Assembly: GCA_016180815.1 (NCBI GenBank)
Contig: JACPAN010000017.1
Coordinates: forward strand, 1-64,000
Reading direction: 5' to 3'
Source of the DNA: Elusimicrobiota bacterium
GTDB taxonomy: Bacteria > Elusimicrobiota > Elusimicrobia > JACQPE01
DNA: 64,000 bases
Shown: piece after piece, positions 1 to 7,544 of the stretch
Layout: each line of letters starts with the position of its first letter
Position numbering within the stretch: position 1 is the stretch's first letter
The notes under the pieces: generated by a model
The model's database searches: none
Seen by the model: the letters and a program-made list of their open reading frames with translations, nothing else
What the model was told of the DNA's origin: nothing
Position numbers and translations under genes: made by a program

Positions 1-174
1 GAATTCGAAGGTAAAAATTACGCTCAAGCCGCGCTGGTGGGGCATCAACCGCAATTGGGCGGCCTCGTTCAATGGCTCACCGGAGAGACCCCTTCCATTT
101 ACCCCGGAACATGCCTCACGCTTGATACGGATGCAAAGCCAAAAGCCCGGTTGCTCGACATCGACAACCCATAA
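1..174 (+). CDS. SixA-like phosphohistidine phosphatase, C-terminal part
   Basis: The window opens inside an open frame whose last 57 residues end at a TAA (172-174). It contains LVGHQPQLGGLVQWLTG, which resembles the conserved LVGHxPxL segment of SixA-type histidine phosphatases (2H/RHG fold), where the His belongs to the catalytic pocket. A PG pair and a short hydrophobic strand follow, as in that family. SixA enzymes remove phosphate from phosphohistidine on signalling proteins in the cytoplasm. The N-terminal half with the RHG motif lies outside the window, so activity cannot be judged. The gene reads in the same direction as the Fe-S carrier gene 69 bases on, which has its own promoter-like element. 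Confidence 0.6.
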   Translation, partial: EFEGKNYAQAALVGHQPQLGGLVQWLTGETPSIYPGTCLTLDTDAKPKARLLDIDNP

Positions 175-203
175 GCCCCCGGCAGGCGCCCCCCCTTGCG
201 CTC

Positions 204-212
204 TGATATAAT
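204..212 (+). promoter_or_regulatory. Extended -10 promoter for the A-type Fe-S carrier
   Basis: TGATATAAT is a perfect extended -10 (TGnTATAAT) about 30 bases before the carrier gene. No good -35 lies 16-18 bases upstream; TTGCGC at 195-200 is too close. Extended -10 promoters can work without a -35. Two purine-rich stretches (AGGAGG, then AAGGAG) follow, and the second is correctly spaced for the ATG at 244. Confidence 0.55.
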
Positions 213-243
213 AAGGAGGTACCCTTAATTGAAGGAGAATCTC

Positions 244-600
244 ATGGTCACATTAACCGAACCCGCAAGCCAAAAAGTCAAAGAATTGCTGGCCAAGCAA
301 GCGGCCCAGGATTTAGGCCTGCGCGTTTTCGTGCAAGCAGGCGGGTGCCGCGGATTTTCCTACGGCATGGCCTTTGATAAAAAACAAGAAGGCGATACGG
401 TCAGCGATCTTCACGGCATTACGGTTTTAGTGGACGCCAACAGCGTCAACTACCTCGATGGCGTGACCATCGATTACAAAGACGCCATGATGGGCGGCGG
501 ATTCACCATCAACAACCCCAACGCCACCTCGACCTGCGGCTGCGGTCAGTCCTTCAAAGCCAAAGGCGAGCAAGGCTCCCCCAAAAGCTGCTGCGGCTGA
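244..600 (+). CDS. A-type iron-sulfur carrier protein (IscA/ErpA/SufA family)
   Basis: The 118-residue product matches the A-type carrier family, which accepts nascent Fe-S clusters from a scaffold and passes them to apo-enzymes in the cytoplasm. The three cluster-binding cysteines are visible: one in GGCRGFSYGMAF, and two in CGCG near the C-terminus. The family length is normally 105-120. The ATG at 244 is chosen because AAGGAG sits 7 bases before it; an in-frame TTG at 229 has no such site. The tail after CGCG carries an extra CCG end, which is unusual. No isc or suf neighbours are visible, so the exact subtype is not assigned. A hairpin plus T-run follows the stop. Confidence 0.88.
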   Translation: MVTLTEPASQKVKELLAKQAAQDLGLRVFVQAGGCRGFSYGMAFDKKQEGDTVSDLHGITVLVDANSVNYLDGVTIDYKDAMMGGGFTINNPNATSTCGCGQSFKAKGEQGSPKSCCG

Positions 601-612
601 TTTCAGCCGACG
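591..612 (+). repeat. Copy 1 of a 22-bp near-direct repeat flanking vapBC
   Basis: This 22-bp segment covers the last codons of the Fe-S carrier gene. It recurs at 1530-1550 with a single-base gap (21 of 22 positions). It contains a short hairpin, CGGCTGA with TCAGCCG. The two copies bracket the vapBC pair. Confidence 0.6.
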
Positions 613-647
613 ACGTTTTAGCTTAGACAATTCGTCGGTATTTTTTT
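607..647 (+). terminator. Rho-independent terminator after the Fe-S carrier gene
   Basis: CCGACGA (607-613) pairs perfectly with TCGTCGG (632-638) across an 18-base loop and is followed by a T-rich tract (639-647). It lies just after the TGA of the carrier gene and before the vapB promoter. The long loop lowers certainty. Confidence 0.6.
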
Positions 648-679
648 CTGAACCCAACCATTTCTGTTATTTGCCCTTA

Positions 680-708
680 TTGACGTAAATATGGTTTTAT
701 GGTAAACT
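680..708 (+). promoter_or_regulatory. Sigma-70-type promoter of vapBC (likely leaderless)
   Basis: TTGACG (680-685) and TAAACT (703-708) are separated by 17 bases. The -10 ends only 9 bases before the vapB ATG at 718, so transcription would begin at or 1-3 bases before the start codon. No Shine-Dalgarno sequence is present. Confidence 0.65.
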
Positions 709-717
709 GTATTTGAA

Positions 718-996
718 ATGCATAAAACGACGCTGATGCTGGACGACTCTTTATTCAAGCAAGCTAAACGCTTGGCCTTAGAGCAGGATAAACCGCTTCG
801 AGCGGTAGTGGAGGAGGCGTTACGCCAATATCTCTACAAACCTTCCCACGCTCCGGCGCAGGGAGATTCCCTCATGGATCGCTTTCCCCCCTTCAACGCG
901 TCGCTTAAAGGCGGTTTGGATCGGGGGTCCATTTATGAAGAATACCTGGAGCATAAAGTGCCCAAAGTCAAAGAAAGGCGAGGTAAATACCGTTGA
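718..996 (+). CDS. vapB: VapB-like antitoxin
   Basis: A 92-residue protein with a short N-terminal strand (TTLMLDDSLFKQAKRLA) followed by a helix-rich segment. This is the layout of ribbon-helix-helix VapB antitoxins, which bind DNA as dimers and mask a PIN toxin with their C-terminal half. The TGA overlaps the TTG start of the PIN gene by 4 bases, which is typical translational coupling of a toxin-antitoxin pair. The likely role is to neutralise VapC and repress the shared promoter. It starts at the ATG nearest a 17-spaced promoter and has no ribosome-binding site. Its basic C-terminus (KVKERRGKYR) is uncommon but plausible. The pair is flanked by a 21-22 bp repeat. Confidence 0.75.
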   Translation: MHKTTLMLDDSLFKQAKRLALEQDKPLRAVVEEALRQYLYKPSHAPAQGDSLMDRFPPFNASLKGGLDRGSIYEEYLEHKVPKVKERRGKYR

Positions 997-1427
997 CTTT
1001 AATCGATACCAACATCCTGGTTTACGCTTGGCTGACGAATGCGCCCGGGCATGAACGCGCCCGTTCGTTCCTATCGGACGCTTTCAACAGACGCGGGGAA
1101 TTCTGCCTGGCTCCTCAGGTGTTATGGGAATTTTTTTCCGTCGTGACTCATCCTAAAAAAACCAACCCGCCCATTGCGGCTTCCGTCGCTGCGGAAATCG
1201 TGGAATCCATGATGCATTGCGGCCTCTCCATCCTCATCCCATCGTTGAAAGCGAATGCCATCACGGCGGAATTGCTCAAAAATTTTCCCCAAAGGCGTGG
1301 CGGGTTGATTTTTGATCTTTACCTAGCCGCCACGGCCCTGGAGCACGGCGTCAATCAAATCTGCACGGCGGACCTGAAGCATTTTGAAAACATTCAGGGG
1401 CTTTCCGCCGTCAATCCGCTTCAATAG
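993..1427 (+). CDS. vapC: VapC-type PIN-domain endoribonuclease toxin
   Basis: The 144-residue protein fits PIN-domain toxins, Mg-dependent ribonucleases that typically cut tRNA or rRNA. The acidic residues expected for the active site are present in order: D5 in IDTN, E46 in LWEFF, D108 in IFDLY and D127 in TADLKH. It starts with TTG inside the vapB stop (TTGA overlap), with GAGG about 10 bases upstream. No further gene follows on this strand; the next gene is convergent. The target RNA cannot be told from sequence. It could be one of the many stress or stability cassettes. Confidence 0.85.
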   Translation: MTLIDTNILVYAWLTNAPGHERARSFLSDAFNRRGEFCLAPQVLWEFFSVVTHPKKTNPPIAASVAAEIVESMMHCGLSILIPSLKANAITAELLKNFPQRRGGLIFDLYLAATALEHGVNQICTADLKHFENIQGLSAVNPLQ

Positions 1428-1529
1428 CGGCCCGGCCGTCGTTTCTAGCTTGTTTCTCCCTTGTATCGCTTTTGAGAAAAAAGCCTGAAGGAAAGTATTT
1501 GTGCCAAAATTTTCGATCGCAGCCTGCGG

Positions 1530-1550
1530 CTGCGGCTGATTTAGCCGACG
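1530..1550 (+). repeat. Copy 2 of the near-direct repeat flanking vapBC
   Basis: Matches 591-612 except for one missing base. It adjoins a perfect hairpin, GCAGCC-TGC-GGCTGC (1519-1533). On the - strand these hairpins lie just after the ATPase gene and are followed by an AT-rich tract, so they may also serve as its terminator. Confidence 0.6.
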
Positions 1551-1561
1551 GCACTTCTTGA

Positions 1562-2680
1562 CTAAATAAGACTTTTCAAAAATTCCAAAGCGTGGACGAC
1601 GCGAATGCCATCGGGGGAAACGTAGTCTTTTTTGCCGGCGGCTGAAAGTTGCCAGGCTTCGGCCTCTGGGAACTTTACCTTAAGGTAGCGTAAATTTTTA
1701 CTGATTTCCGAATCGCTCCACTTGCATTCAACCAGCTGTATCGGTTTCCTGTCTTCCAACACCACGAAATCCACCTCGCGGCCATCCGGAGTGCGGAAAT
1801 ACCTCAATTCCATGTCCTTGCCCTTGGCGTCCTCTTTAAAATGAATTGTCTTTAAAAGATGCGCGGCCACCATATTTTCAAAACGCGCAGCCAAATCTGG
1901 AACCAAAGACCAGTCGAAATGATAATGCTTCTGCTCCTTTTTGATGGCGCGAACTTTCGGTGGGCCGAATGGGGCAATTCGGAAAACAGCGTATAGGCGC
2001 TCGAGCGCCATAATCCAATGAGCCATTGTTTTGTGGCTTACCAAAAGATCCTCCCGGAGGGCATTTAAGGAAAGAGGGCTGCCCACCAATTCGGGCAGGC
2101 GAAGAATAAGAAGCTCCAAATTGCCAAGGTCTTGAATGCCTTCCAGGGCGGTTATGTCTTCGCGGATGAGGCGGTTGCGATATTCGCGGGCCCAGCGTTT
2201 GGCCGCCTCCGGCGATCCTTTAAAAAACGGCTCTGGAAACCCGCCGAGAGTCAAGAGTGCGTCAAAATCTTTTCTGTTGGTGATTTTTAATTCCGCGACA
2301 GAAAGCGGATGGAATCTTAAATAGTGATAGCGGCCTTGAAGCGAGTCGCCGCCAAAACGGTAGAAATCCAAACGAGCGCTTCCCGTAACGAGCATTTTCT
2401 GCCCGGGGCCGTTTTTATCGTAAAGCCCCTTTAAGTAATTGCGCCAAGAGCGGTATTTGTGTATTTCGTCAAACACCCAAAGGGGAGCCCGGGGGAGTTG
2501 GTATCTCAGAATTTTTTCGCGATGCTCTGGAATATCCCAATTAAGGTAGCCCTGCGTATTTTTAAGCAGGCTTTTGGCCAAAGTGGTTTTGCCCACCTGC
2601 CTGGGTCCCCCCACAATCACCATTTTTTCCTTAAGATCGCGGGTAACTTGCGGGGCCAGGTAACGTCGTATAGGAACCAT
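1562..2680 (-). CDS. AAA_14 / DUF4143 ATPase (COG1373 family)
   Basis: The 372-residue protein has an N-terminal AAA domain with Walker A GGPRQVGKTT (K31), Walker B LWVFDE (D71, E72) and a sensor-like VTGSARLD (about 98-105). From about residue 165 comes the DUF4143 region. This ends in a PD-(D/E)XK-like triad spaced as in nucleases: D304 in REVDFVV, then E318 and K320 in VECKW. Family members are common in defence islands and mobile regions, but their function is not well established. The gene is monocistronic and convergent with vapC. Its start overlaps no ribosome-binding site, and an AT-rich palindrome sits in the upstream promoter. Base composition just upstream is clearly more AT-rich than the surroundings, suggesting acquisition. 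Confidence 0.8.
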   Translation of the reverse strand: MVPIRRYLAPQVTRDLKEKMVIVGGPRQVGKTTLAKSLLKNTQGYLNWDIPEHREKILRYQLPRAPLWVFDEIHKYRSWRNYLKGLYDKNGPGQKMLVTGSARLDFYRFGGDSLQGRYHYLRFHPLSVAELKITNRKDFDALLTLGGFPEPFFKGSPEAAKRWAREYRNRLIREDITALEGIQDLGNLELLILRLPELVGSPLSLNALREDLLVSHKTMAHWIMALERLYAVFRIAPFGPPKVRAIKKEQKHYHFDWSLVPDLAARFENMVAAHLLKTIHFKEDAKGKDMELRYFRTPDGREVDFVVLEDRKPIQLVECKWSDSEISKNLRYLKVKFPEAEAWQLSAAGKKDYVSPDGIRVVHALEFLKSLI

Positions 2681-2688
2681 AATGTATC

Positions 2689-2712
2689 TATACTATTTTA
2701 ACCTATAGTATA
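2689..2712. promoter_or_regulatory. Palindromic operator-like site in the ATPase promoter
   Basis: TATACTAT (2689-2696) and ATAGTATA (2705-2712) form a perfect 8-bp inverted repeat with an 8-base spacer. On the - strand a candidate promoter, TTGATT-16-TAAAAT, overlaps it; the -10 is the complement of 2695-2700. A bound dimer would occlude RNA polymerase, so autoregulation or repression is plausible. The ATG at 2680 is only 14 bases past the -10. Confidence 0.55.
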
Positions 2713-2850
2713 AAAAAATCAATAGTTTTTTTGACCATAGATGAAATTAGTCAATTTTTAAAACCAGCCTTGCGAAATACGGTCTTGGCTCATCGCTAAG
2801 GGCAGGCTGCATTATCAATTCTTTACCCCTGGCCAACTTTTTATTTCCTC

Positions 2851-2878
2851 TTGAAATTCCCAGGGGGGGGTGTATACA
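2851..2878 (+). promoter_or_regulatory. Promoter with G8 tract in its spacer, ahead of unknown secreted protein
   Basis: TTGAAA (2851-2856) and TATACA (2873-2878) are 16 bases apart, and the spacer contains eight consecutive G (2863-2870). The interval 2713-2850 shows nothing else recognisable. Gain or loss of a G would change the spacing, as known for phase-variable porin promoters. Confidence 0.5.
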
Positions 2879-2912
2879 TATAAAAGACCTAAAAGAGCAG
2901 GGGGTGCTGAAA

Positions 2913-3716
2913 ATGTCCTCTCGACAAAAATCGGCGGCCACCATGATGGCTTGGATTTTAACGCTGACCAATGTTATCGAGGCAGCAGCATGGACACAGA
3001 ACGTCGCACTAATCGGCGACGGCGCGCACGAACTTATCAACGTCTACGATTTTCTTAATTTTCATGCCGGGGTTACGGTCAACGAAGGACAGACCGTGAC
3101 GCTGATCAAAAGATTGCCGGATTCAAATAATGAGAATTGTACCTACACCTACTGGCGTTATGGCGCCAGCGAGGAAGAGGTGACCAAAATGCCTAATCCC
3201 GAGAGGCGTCACCCCTGCTGCCCCAACGCTTGGATTGGAGAAGCTGTCGTCCCCTGCAATCGCTATGGCCGCATTTCTCTTGGCGCGACAGGGCCAATTG
3301 ATCCTCCCGAAAGTCCGATCGAACTGCTTCTCTTTCATATCATCCTCCCTGGCGCGATCATTAATGAGATCACCGACAGACTGTCCTCTTCTCCCCAAAT
3401 TGTTGTCTCAAAGAGCAGAGATGGGCGTCTGGTTAGAGCATCGGTGGGAGATTTTTTGCATCGGTTTGTGGGACTAAAAAAGTCCAAAGCCCGTACCGGT
3501 GCAATCCTAAGCGTTTCCTATTCGAACGGGAATTTAGAAAGTCCCGATTGCCGGTCTGTTTTGTCTTATGCCTACAACGCAGGAATAGAAAATAGAAACT
3601 ACCACGCTGAGGCTTCTGTTCTCTGCCGGCATATTCTTAGTATTGAGTACGACGGCGTCCCATCGACTTTAGATGGATCTAGAGAAGACTCAAGAACAGA
3701 ACGGAAGGGGCCGTAA
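2913..3716 (+). CDS. Hypothetical secreted protein
   Basis: I do not recognise this 267-residue protein. The ATG at 2913 is preferred over an upstream in-frame GTG (2904) because a G-rich AGGGGG site lies 7-10 bases before it. The N-terminus has basic residues (SSRQKS), a hydrophobic stretch (MMAWILTLTNVI) and a plausible signal-peptidase I site after EAAA. The mature part contains several cysteines, including a CC pair in RRHPCCPNAW and single Cys elsewhere, consistent with disulfides outside the cytoplasm. A hydrophobic run (ELLLFHIILPGAII) lies in the middle. It is alone, convergent with ppdK, and follows a promoter with a homopolymeric G tract. Chance coding cannot be fully excluded, but the signal peptide, promoter and length argue for a real gene. 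Confidence 0.5.
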   Translation: MSSRQKSAATMMAWILTLTNVIEAAAWTQNVALIGDGAHELINVYDFLNFHAGVTVNEGQTVTLIKRLPDSNNENCTYTYWRYGASEEEVTKMPNPERRHPCCPNAWIGEAVVPCNRYGRISLGATGPIDPPESPIELLLFHIILPGAIINEITDRLSSSPQIVVSKSRDGRLVRASVGDFLHRFVGLKKSKARTGAILSVSYSNGNLESPDCRSVLSYAYNAGIENRNYHAEASVLCRHILSIEYDGVPSTLDGSREDSRTERKGP

Positions 3717-3752
3717 ATAACAAAAGGCCGACGCATAGAGCCGCCAATGCTT

Positions 3753-6464
3753 TCACTCGTTCTCAGAAAGCGCGGCTTGGGCCGCGGCGAGGCGCGCGAC
3801 GGGCACCCGGAAAGGCGAGCAACTGACGTAATCAAGGCCCGCTTTATGGAAAAAATGAACGGACGCGGGATCGCCGCCGTGCTCGCCGCAAATGCCGATT
3901 TTCAAATCCTTTCTTGTTTGGCGGCCCAATTTGACGGCCTGGATGACCAAAGCGCCCACGCCCTCCTGATCGAGCGAGCTGAAGGGGTCCGTTGCAAAAA
4001 TTTTCTTCTCGACGTAAGACCCGATAAACGAAGCCGCGTCATCGCGGGAAATGCCCAAGGTCATCTGGGTCAAATCATTGGTGCCGAAGCTGAAAAACTC
4101 GGCTGTTTTCGCGATTCGATCCGCAACCAGGCAAGCCCTGGGCAGCTCGATCATGGTTCCGATTTTATAGTCCACCTTGGTTTTTAATTTTTGAAGCACG
4201 GCCCGGCACTGACGATCGATGTCCTCGCGGATCGCCTCGAACTCGGAATCATACCCCACCAGCGGGATCATGATTTCCGGCAACACCTCGACGCCCTGAA
4301 TGGCTAGCTCCGCAGCCGCCTCCATAATGGCTTTGGCCTGCATCGAATAGATTTCCGGGTAAATCACGCCCAGACGGCAGCCGCGAAAGCCCAGCATGGG
4401 ATTAAATTCTTTTAAGTGCTCCGCCCGGCGGTGGATGTCCTCGACGCTGATGCCTAAATCATCGGCCAGCTCTTTCAATTCCTGGTCGCCATGAGGCAAA
4501 AATTCATGAAGCGGCGGGTCCAAAAGACGGATCGTGACCGGAAATCCGCGCATGGACTTTAAAATACCGACAAAATCCTGCTTTTGCATGGGGAAAATTT
4601 TATGAAGGGCGCGCTCCCTGTCTTCGGCGGTCTTAGCCAAAATCATCTCGCGCACTGCGGTGATGCGATCCGGCTCAAAAAACATATGTTCGGTGCGGCA
4701 AAGCCCGATGCCTTCCGCGCCAAAGGAACGGGCTTGGGCCGCGTCTTTTGGGGTGTCGGCATTGGCCCGCACGCCCAAACGGCGGAATTCATCCGCCCAA
4801 CCCATGAATTCCGTAAAATTTGCGTCGCCGGCCGCAGGGACCGTGGGCAGGACCCCGGCCATCACCTCGCCGGTTGCGCCGTCGAGCGTCAAGTCATCGC
4901 CTTCTTTGAAAACCCGGCCGCTGAAAGCGACCTCTTTTTTATTCTCATCGATCTCAAGCCCAGCGCAAGAAACCACGCAGCATTTGCCCATGCCCCTAGC
5001 CACGACAGCGGCATGCGATGTCATGCCGCCGCGCGCCGTTAAAATGCCCTGCGCCACATTCATGCCCACGATATCCTCCGGGCTGGTTTCCACGCGCACT
5101 AAAATCACTTTCTTTTTGGATTCTTTAACCCAGCGCTCCGCAGTTTCCGGATCAAATACAATAGCGCCGGAGGCGGCGCCGGGAGAAGCCGGAAGCCCAC
5201 GGCCGATCACGTCTCTCTTGGCCTTAGGATCGATGGTCGGATGCAAAAGCTGCTCCAATTGCTCTGGGCGGACCCGCGAAATGCCCTCTTTCTTGTCGAT
5301 CAAACCCTCATGAACCATATCCACGGCCATTTTGAGCGCAGCCTTGGCCGTTCTTTTTCCGTTGCGGCACTGAAGGATATAAAGCCGGCCCTGTTGGATA
5401 GTAAATTCAATATCCTGCATATCCCGGAAATTTTTCTCAAGGCGGCCGCCGATGGCGGCCAATTCACCGTAAAGCGCGGGCATCAAGGTTTCGAGCGTTT
5501 GATGATGGCCGTTCGCGGTATTCTGCGACGCCGCATTGATAGGCTGCGGCGTACGGATGCCGGCGACCACGTCTTCGCCCTGGGCATTGACCAAAAATTC
5601 GCCAAAAAATTCCTTCTCCCCGGACGCCGGATCGCGGGTGAACGCCACGCCGGTGGCCGAATCCTCGCCCATATTGCCGAACACCATGCACTGGACGTTG
5701 ACGGCCGTGCCCCAGGACTCGGGGATATGGTTCAACTTTCGATAAGCCACGGCCCGGGGCTTCATCCAAGAGCCGAACACCGCGCCGACGGCTCCCCACA
5801 ACTGTTCCTTGGGATCCTGAGGGAAGGGTTTCCCTGTTTTCATCATCACGATAGATTTATATTCCTCGACCAAGGCCTTCGCGTCCTGGGCAGATAACTC
5901 ATGATCGGCCGTGGCTCCCTTCTCCCGCTTTTTCTTATCGAGGGCTTTCTCAAAAAAAGCCCCGTCCAAACCCAAAACGATTTTTGCGTACATGGACACA
6001 AACCGGCGGTAGCTGTCGTAAGCGAAACGTTCGTTGTCGGTCAGCGCCGCCAAAGCGCGCACCGTTGCGTCGTTTAAACCCAAATTCAAAATCGTATCCA
6101 TCATCCCGGGCATGCTCGATCTCGCTCCCGAACGCACGGAAACCAGCAGCGGCTTGACCGAGTCCCCGAATTTAAAATTCATGGACGCCTCGATGCGGCC
6201 CAAAGCCTCCTCGACCTGCGCCTCAAGCGTTTTCGGGTATTGTTGATTCCTTTGGTAATAGTGCGTGCAAACCTCGGTCGTTATCGTGAACCCCGGAGGA
6301 ACGGTCAAGCCCAGCTTGGTCATGGCATGCAGATTGGCGCCTTTGCCGCCCAATAAATTTTTTAAATCGGCATCGCCTTCGGCCGCGCCGGAACCGAAGG
6401 AATACACGAATTTTTGAGCCGTTTTTTTATGGTCCACTGTTGACTCCGGTGCCTCAGAGATCAT
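3753..6464 (-). CDS. ppdK: Pyruvate, phosphate dikinase
   Basis: The 903-residue enzyme interconverts pyruvate + ATP + Pi and phosphoenolpyruvate + AMP + PPi in the cytoplasm, supporting gluconeogenesis or PPi-linked glycolysis. The N-terminal ATP-grasp part begins with KNLLGGKGANL (about 35-45). The swivelling phosphohistidine domain has GGMTSHAAVVARGMG with catalytic H484. The C-terminal PEP-utilising barrel shows GLCRTEHMFF (about 588-597), FSFGTNDLTQMT and GICGEHGGDP with acid/base C859. Length equals the family norm, close to 880-910. The ATG at 6464 has GGAGG spaced 4 bases away. The phosphoesterase gene ends 12 bases upstream, so the two may be co-transcribed. Confidence 0.96.
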   Translation of the reverse strand: MISEAPESTVDHKKTAQKFVYSFGSGAAEGDADLKNLLGGKGANLHAMTKLGLTVPPGFTITTEVCTHYYQRNQQYPKTLEAQVEEALGRIEASMNFKFGDSVKPLLVSVRSGARSSMPGMMDTILNLGLNDATVRALAALTDNERFAYDSYRRFVSMYAKIVLGLDGAFFEKALDKKKREKGATADHELSAQDAKALVEEYKSIVMMKTGKPFPQDPKEQLWGAVGAVFGSWMKPRAVAYRKLNHIPESWGTAVNVQCMVFGNMGEDSATGVAFTRDPASGEKEFFGEFLVNAQGEDVVAGIRTPQPINAASQNTANGHHQTLETLMPALYGELAAIGGRLEKNFRDMQDIEFTIQQGRLYILQCRNGKRTAKAALKMAVDMVHEGLIDKKEGISRVRPEQLEQLLHPTIDPKAKRDVIGRGLPASPGAASGAIVFDPETAERWVKESKKKVILVRVETSPEDIVGMNVAQGILTARGGMTSHAAVVARGMGKCCVVSCAGLEIDENKKEVAFSGRVFKEGDDLTLDGATGEVMAGVLPTVPAAGDANFTEFMGWADEFRRLGVRANADTPKDAAQARSFGAEGIGLCRTEHMFFEPDRITAVREMILAKTAEDRERALHKIFPMQKQDFVGILKSMRGFPVTIRLLDPPLHEFLPHGDQELKELADDLGISVEDIHRRAEHLKEFNPMLGFRGCRLGVIYPEIYSMQAKAIMEAAAELAIQGVEVLPEIMIPLVGYDSEFEAIREDIDRQCRAVLQKLKTKVDYKIGTMIELPRACLVADRIAKTAEFFSFGTNDLTQMTLGISRDDAASFIGSYVEKKIFATDPFSSLDQEGVGALVIQAVKLGRQTRKDLKIGICGEHGGDPASVHFFHKAGLDYVSCSPFRVPVARLAAAQAALSENE

Positions 6465-6476
6465 ACTTCCTCCGAA

Positions 6477-7472
6477 TTATTTTGCGGCGCCGCTGCCCTG
6501 AAAAACATGATCCGTTTTCGCCTTAAGCAGAAAAGAATCGCCGACGCTCCACGCGCCTTGGTGAAGCCGGACCATTTCCACGCGCAGGCCGGCCGCTTCC
6601 GTCGTCAAACGCATGTAATGGAAATCCCGCAACGTCGTGTCCGATTCAGCGTATAAATCCAAATGGCGCCGGCCTTTTCCGACTTTAAGCTTAAAGCGCG
6701 GGGACCCGCCCCCGCCGGTCACGATATGTTGAATCCCTTCCCTGGGGATGCGCTCATAACTGTGCACATGCCCGGAGAACGCGGCTTTGACCTTTGCATA
6801 ACGCTTAAACAATTCGACAAAATGTTCCTGGACTTCGCGCCGTTCCTTGACGTGGCGCGACACATTGGTGTAAGCCGGGTGATGATAAATGGGCAGGATA
6901 TGCGTCACATTTAAATCAGCCTGCCCGCGCTCCAAAACCGCGCGCGCCCAGGCCACCTCTTCCTGAAGCGTTCGCTCGCCAAAATATTCAAAATTGGAAT
7001 CCATCACCAAGAACAGAACCGGCCCCATCGACACGCTGTAATAGGTGCGGCCGCCCAAATGCGGGAATTGCTCAAAATAAAGGCGCAGTGCGCGGGCGGA
7101 CACACCCGGAAGATGGCCCCAAACATTGCCGTAATCATGATTGCCGATGGCCGGAAAAAAATTGGCCCCGCAACCCACAGTCGCGCACACTTCGCGCCGG
7201 AATGTTTCCCAACCCGTCCATTTCCAAAAACCGGCACGCAAAGCGCCGTTGGCGGCGATATCGCCCGCATGAAAAATAGCGTTCGCTTTCTCACTGGCGA
7301 TGGTTTGAAAAATTTGGGGCCGGATGCGGTCCGTATTTTCCAAACCGATCAGGCGTTCAAAGGGGTCCTGGGGCCGCGAATCCCCAAAAATAACCGCCTT
7401 GCCGGCGGGCCGAGTAAAGTCGTAGGCGGAAGCGTTCATAAAAACCAAAGATAACAAAATCCCGAACAACAC
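6477..7472 (-). CDS. Secreted calcineurin-like metallophosphoesterase
   Basis: A 331-residue protein with an N-terminal hydrophobic segment (LLSLVFMNASA) and a likely cleavage before YDF, placing it in the periplasm. The metallophosphoesterase motifs appear in order: GDSRPQ, AGDIA, GNHDYGN, PIYHHPAY and SGHVHSYER. These resemble purple-acid-phosphatase-like and Icc-type members that bind two metal ions and hydrolyse phosphoesters; the substrate cannot be told. Translation begins at a GTG (7472) lying only 9 bases after a TATAAT, and no Shine-Dalgarno is visible. It is divergent from hemB and directly upstream of ppdK. Confidence 0.85.
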   Translation of the reverse strand: MLFGILLSLVFMNASAYDFTRPAGKAVIFGDSRPQDPFERLIGLENTDRIRPQIFQTIASEKANAIFHAGDIAANGALRAGFWKWTGWETFRREVCATVGCGANFFPAIGNHDYGNVWGHLPGVSARALRLYFEQFPHLGGRTYYSVSMGPVLFLVMDSNFEYFGERTLQEEVAWARAVLERGQADLNVTHILPIYHHPAYTNVSRHVKERREVQEHFVELFKRYAKVKAAFSGHVHSYERIPREGIQHIVTGGGGSPRFKLKVGKGRRHLDLYAESDTTLRDFHYMRLTTEAAGLRVEMVRLHQGAWSVGDSFLLKAKTDHVFQGSGAAK

Positions 7473-7481
7473 GCGTTCGCC

Positions 7482-7533
7482 ATTATAGCCGTTTCCCGGC
7501 GGCTCAAATTTTTTGACCCGGCTCTCGTATAAT
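7482..7533. promoter_or_regulatory. Divergent pair of TATAAT boxes between phosphoesterase gene and hemB
   Basis: The complement of 7482-7487 gives TATAAT reading left, 9 bases from the GTG of the phosphoesterase gene. TATAAT at 7528-7533 reads right, 11 bases from the hemB ATG. Neither has a good -35 at 17 bases; TTGACC at 7513-7518 is only 9 bases from the hemB -10. The short distance to the start codons would give leaderless or nearly leaderless messages. Confidence 0.45.
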
Positions 7534-7544
7534 AGAAGGAAACC

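Noticed and set aside
229-243. TTG start for the Fe-S carrier
   Set aside because: AAGGAG is placed for the ATG at 244, and the extra residues are not part of the family.
591-1550. Insertion sequence ends around vapBC
   Set aside because: No transposase or terminal inverted repeats; only a short near-direct repeat is seen.
5241-5897. A 218-codon open frame on the + strand opposite ppdK
   Set aside because: It lies wholly antisense to a strongly recognised enzyme, has no ribosome-binding site, and its composition is that of a reversed coding strand.
7513-7533. TTGACC plus TATAAT as a full hemB promoter
   Set aside because: Only 9 bases separate the two elements, too short for sigma-70; only the -10 is retained.
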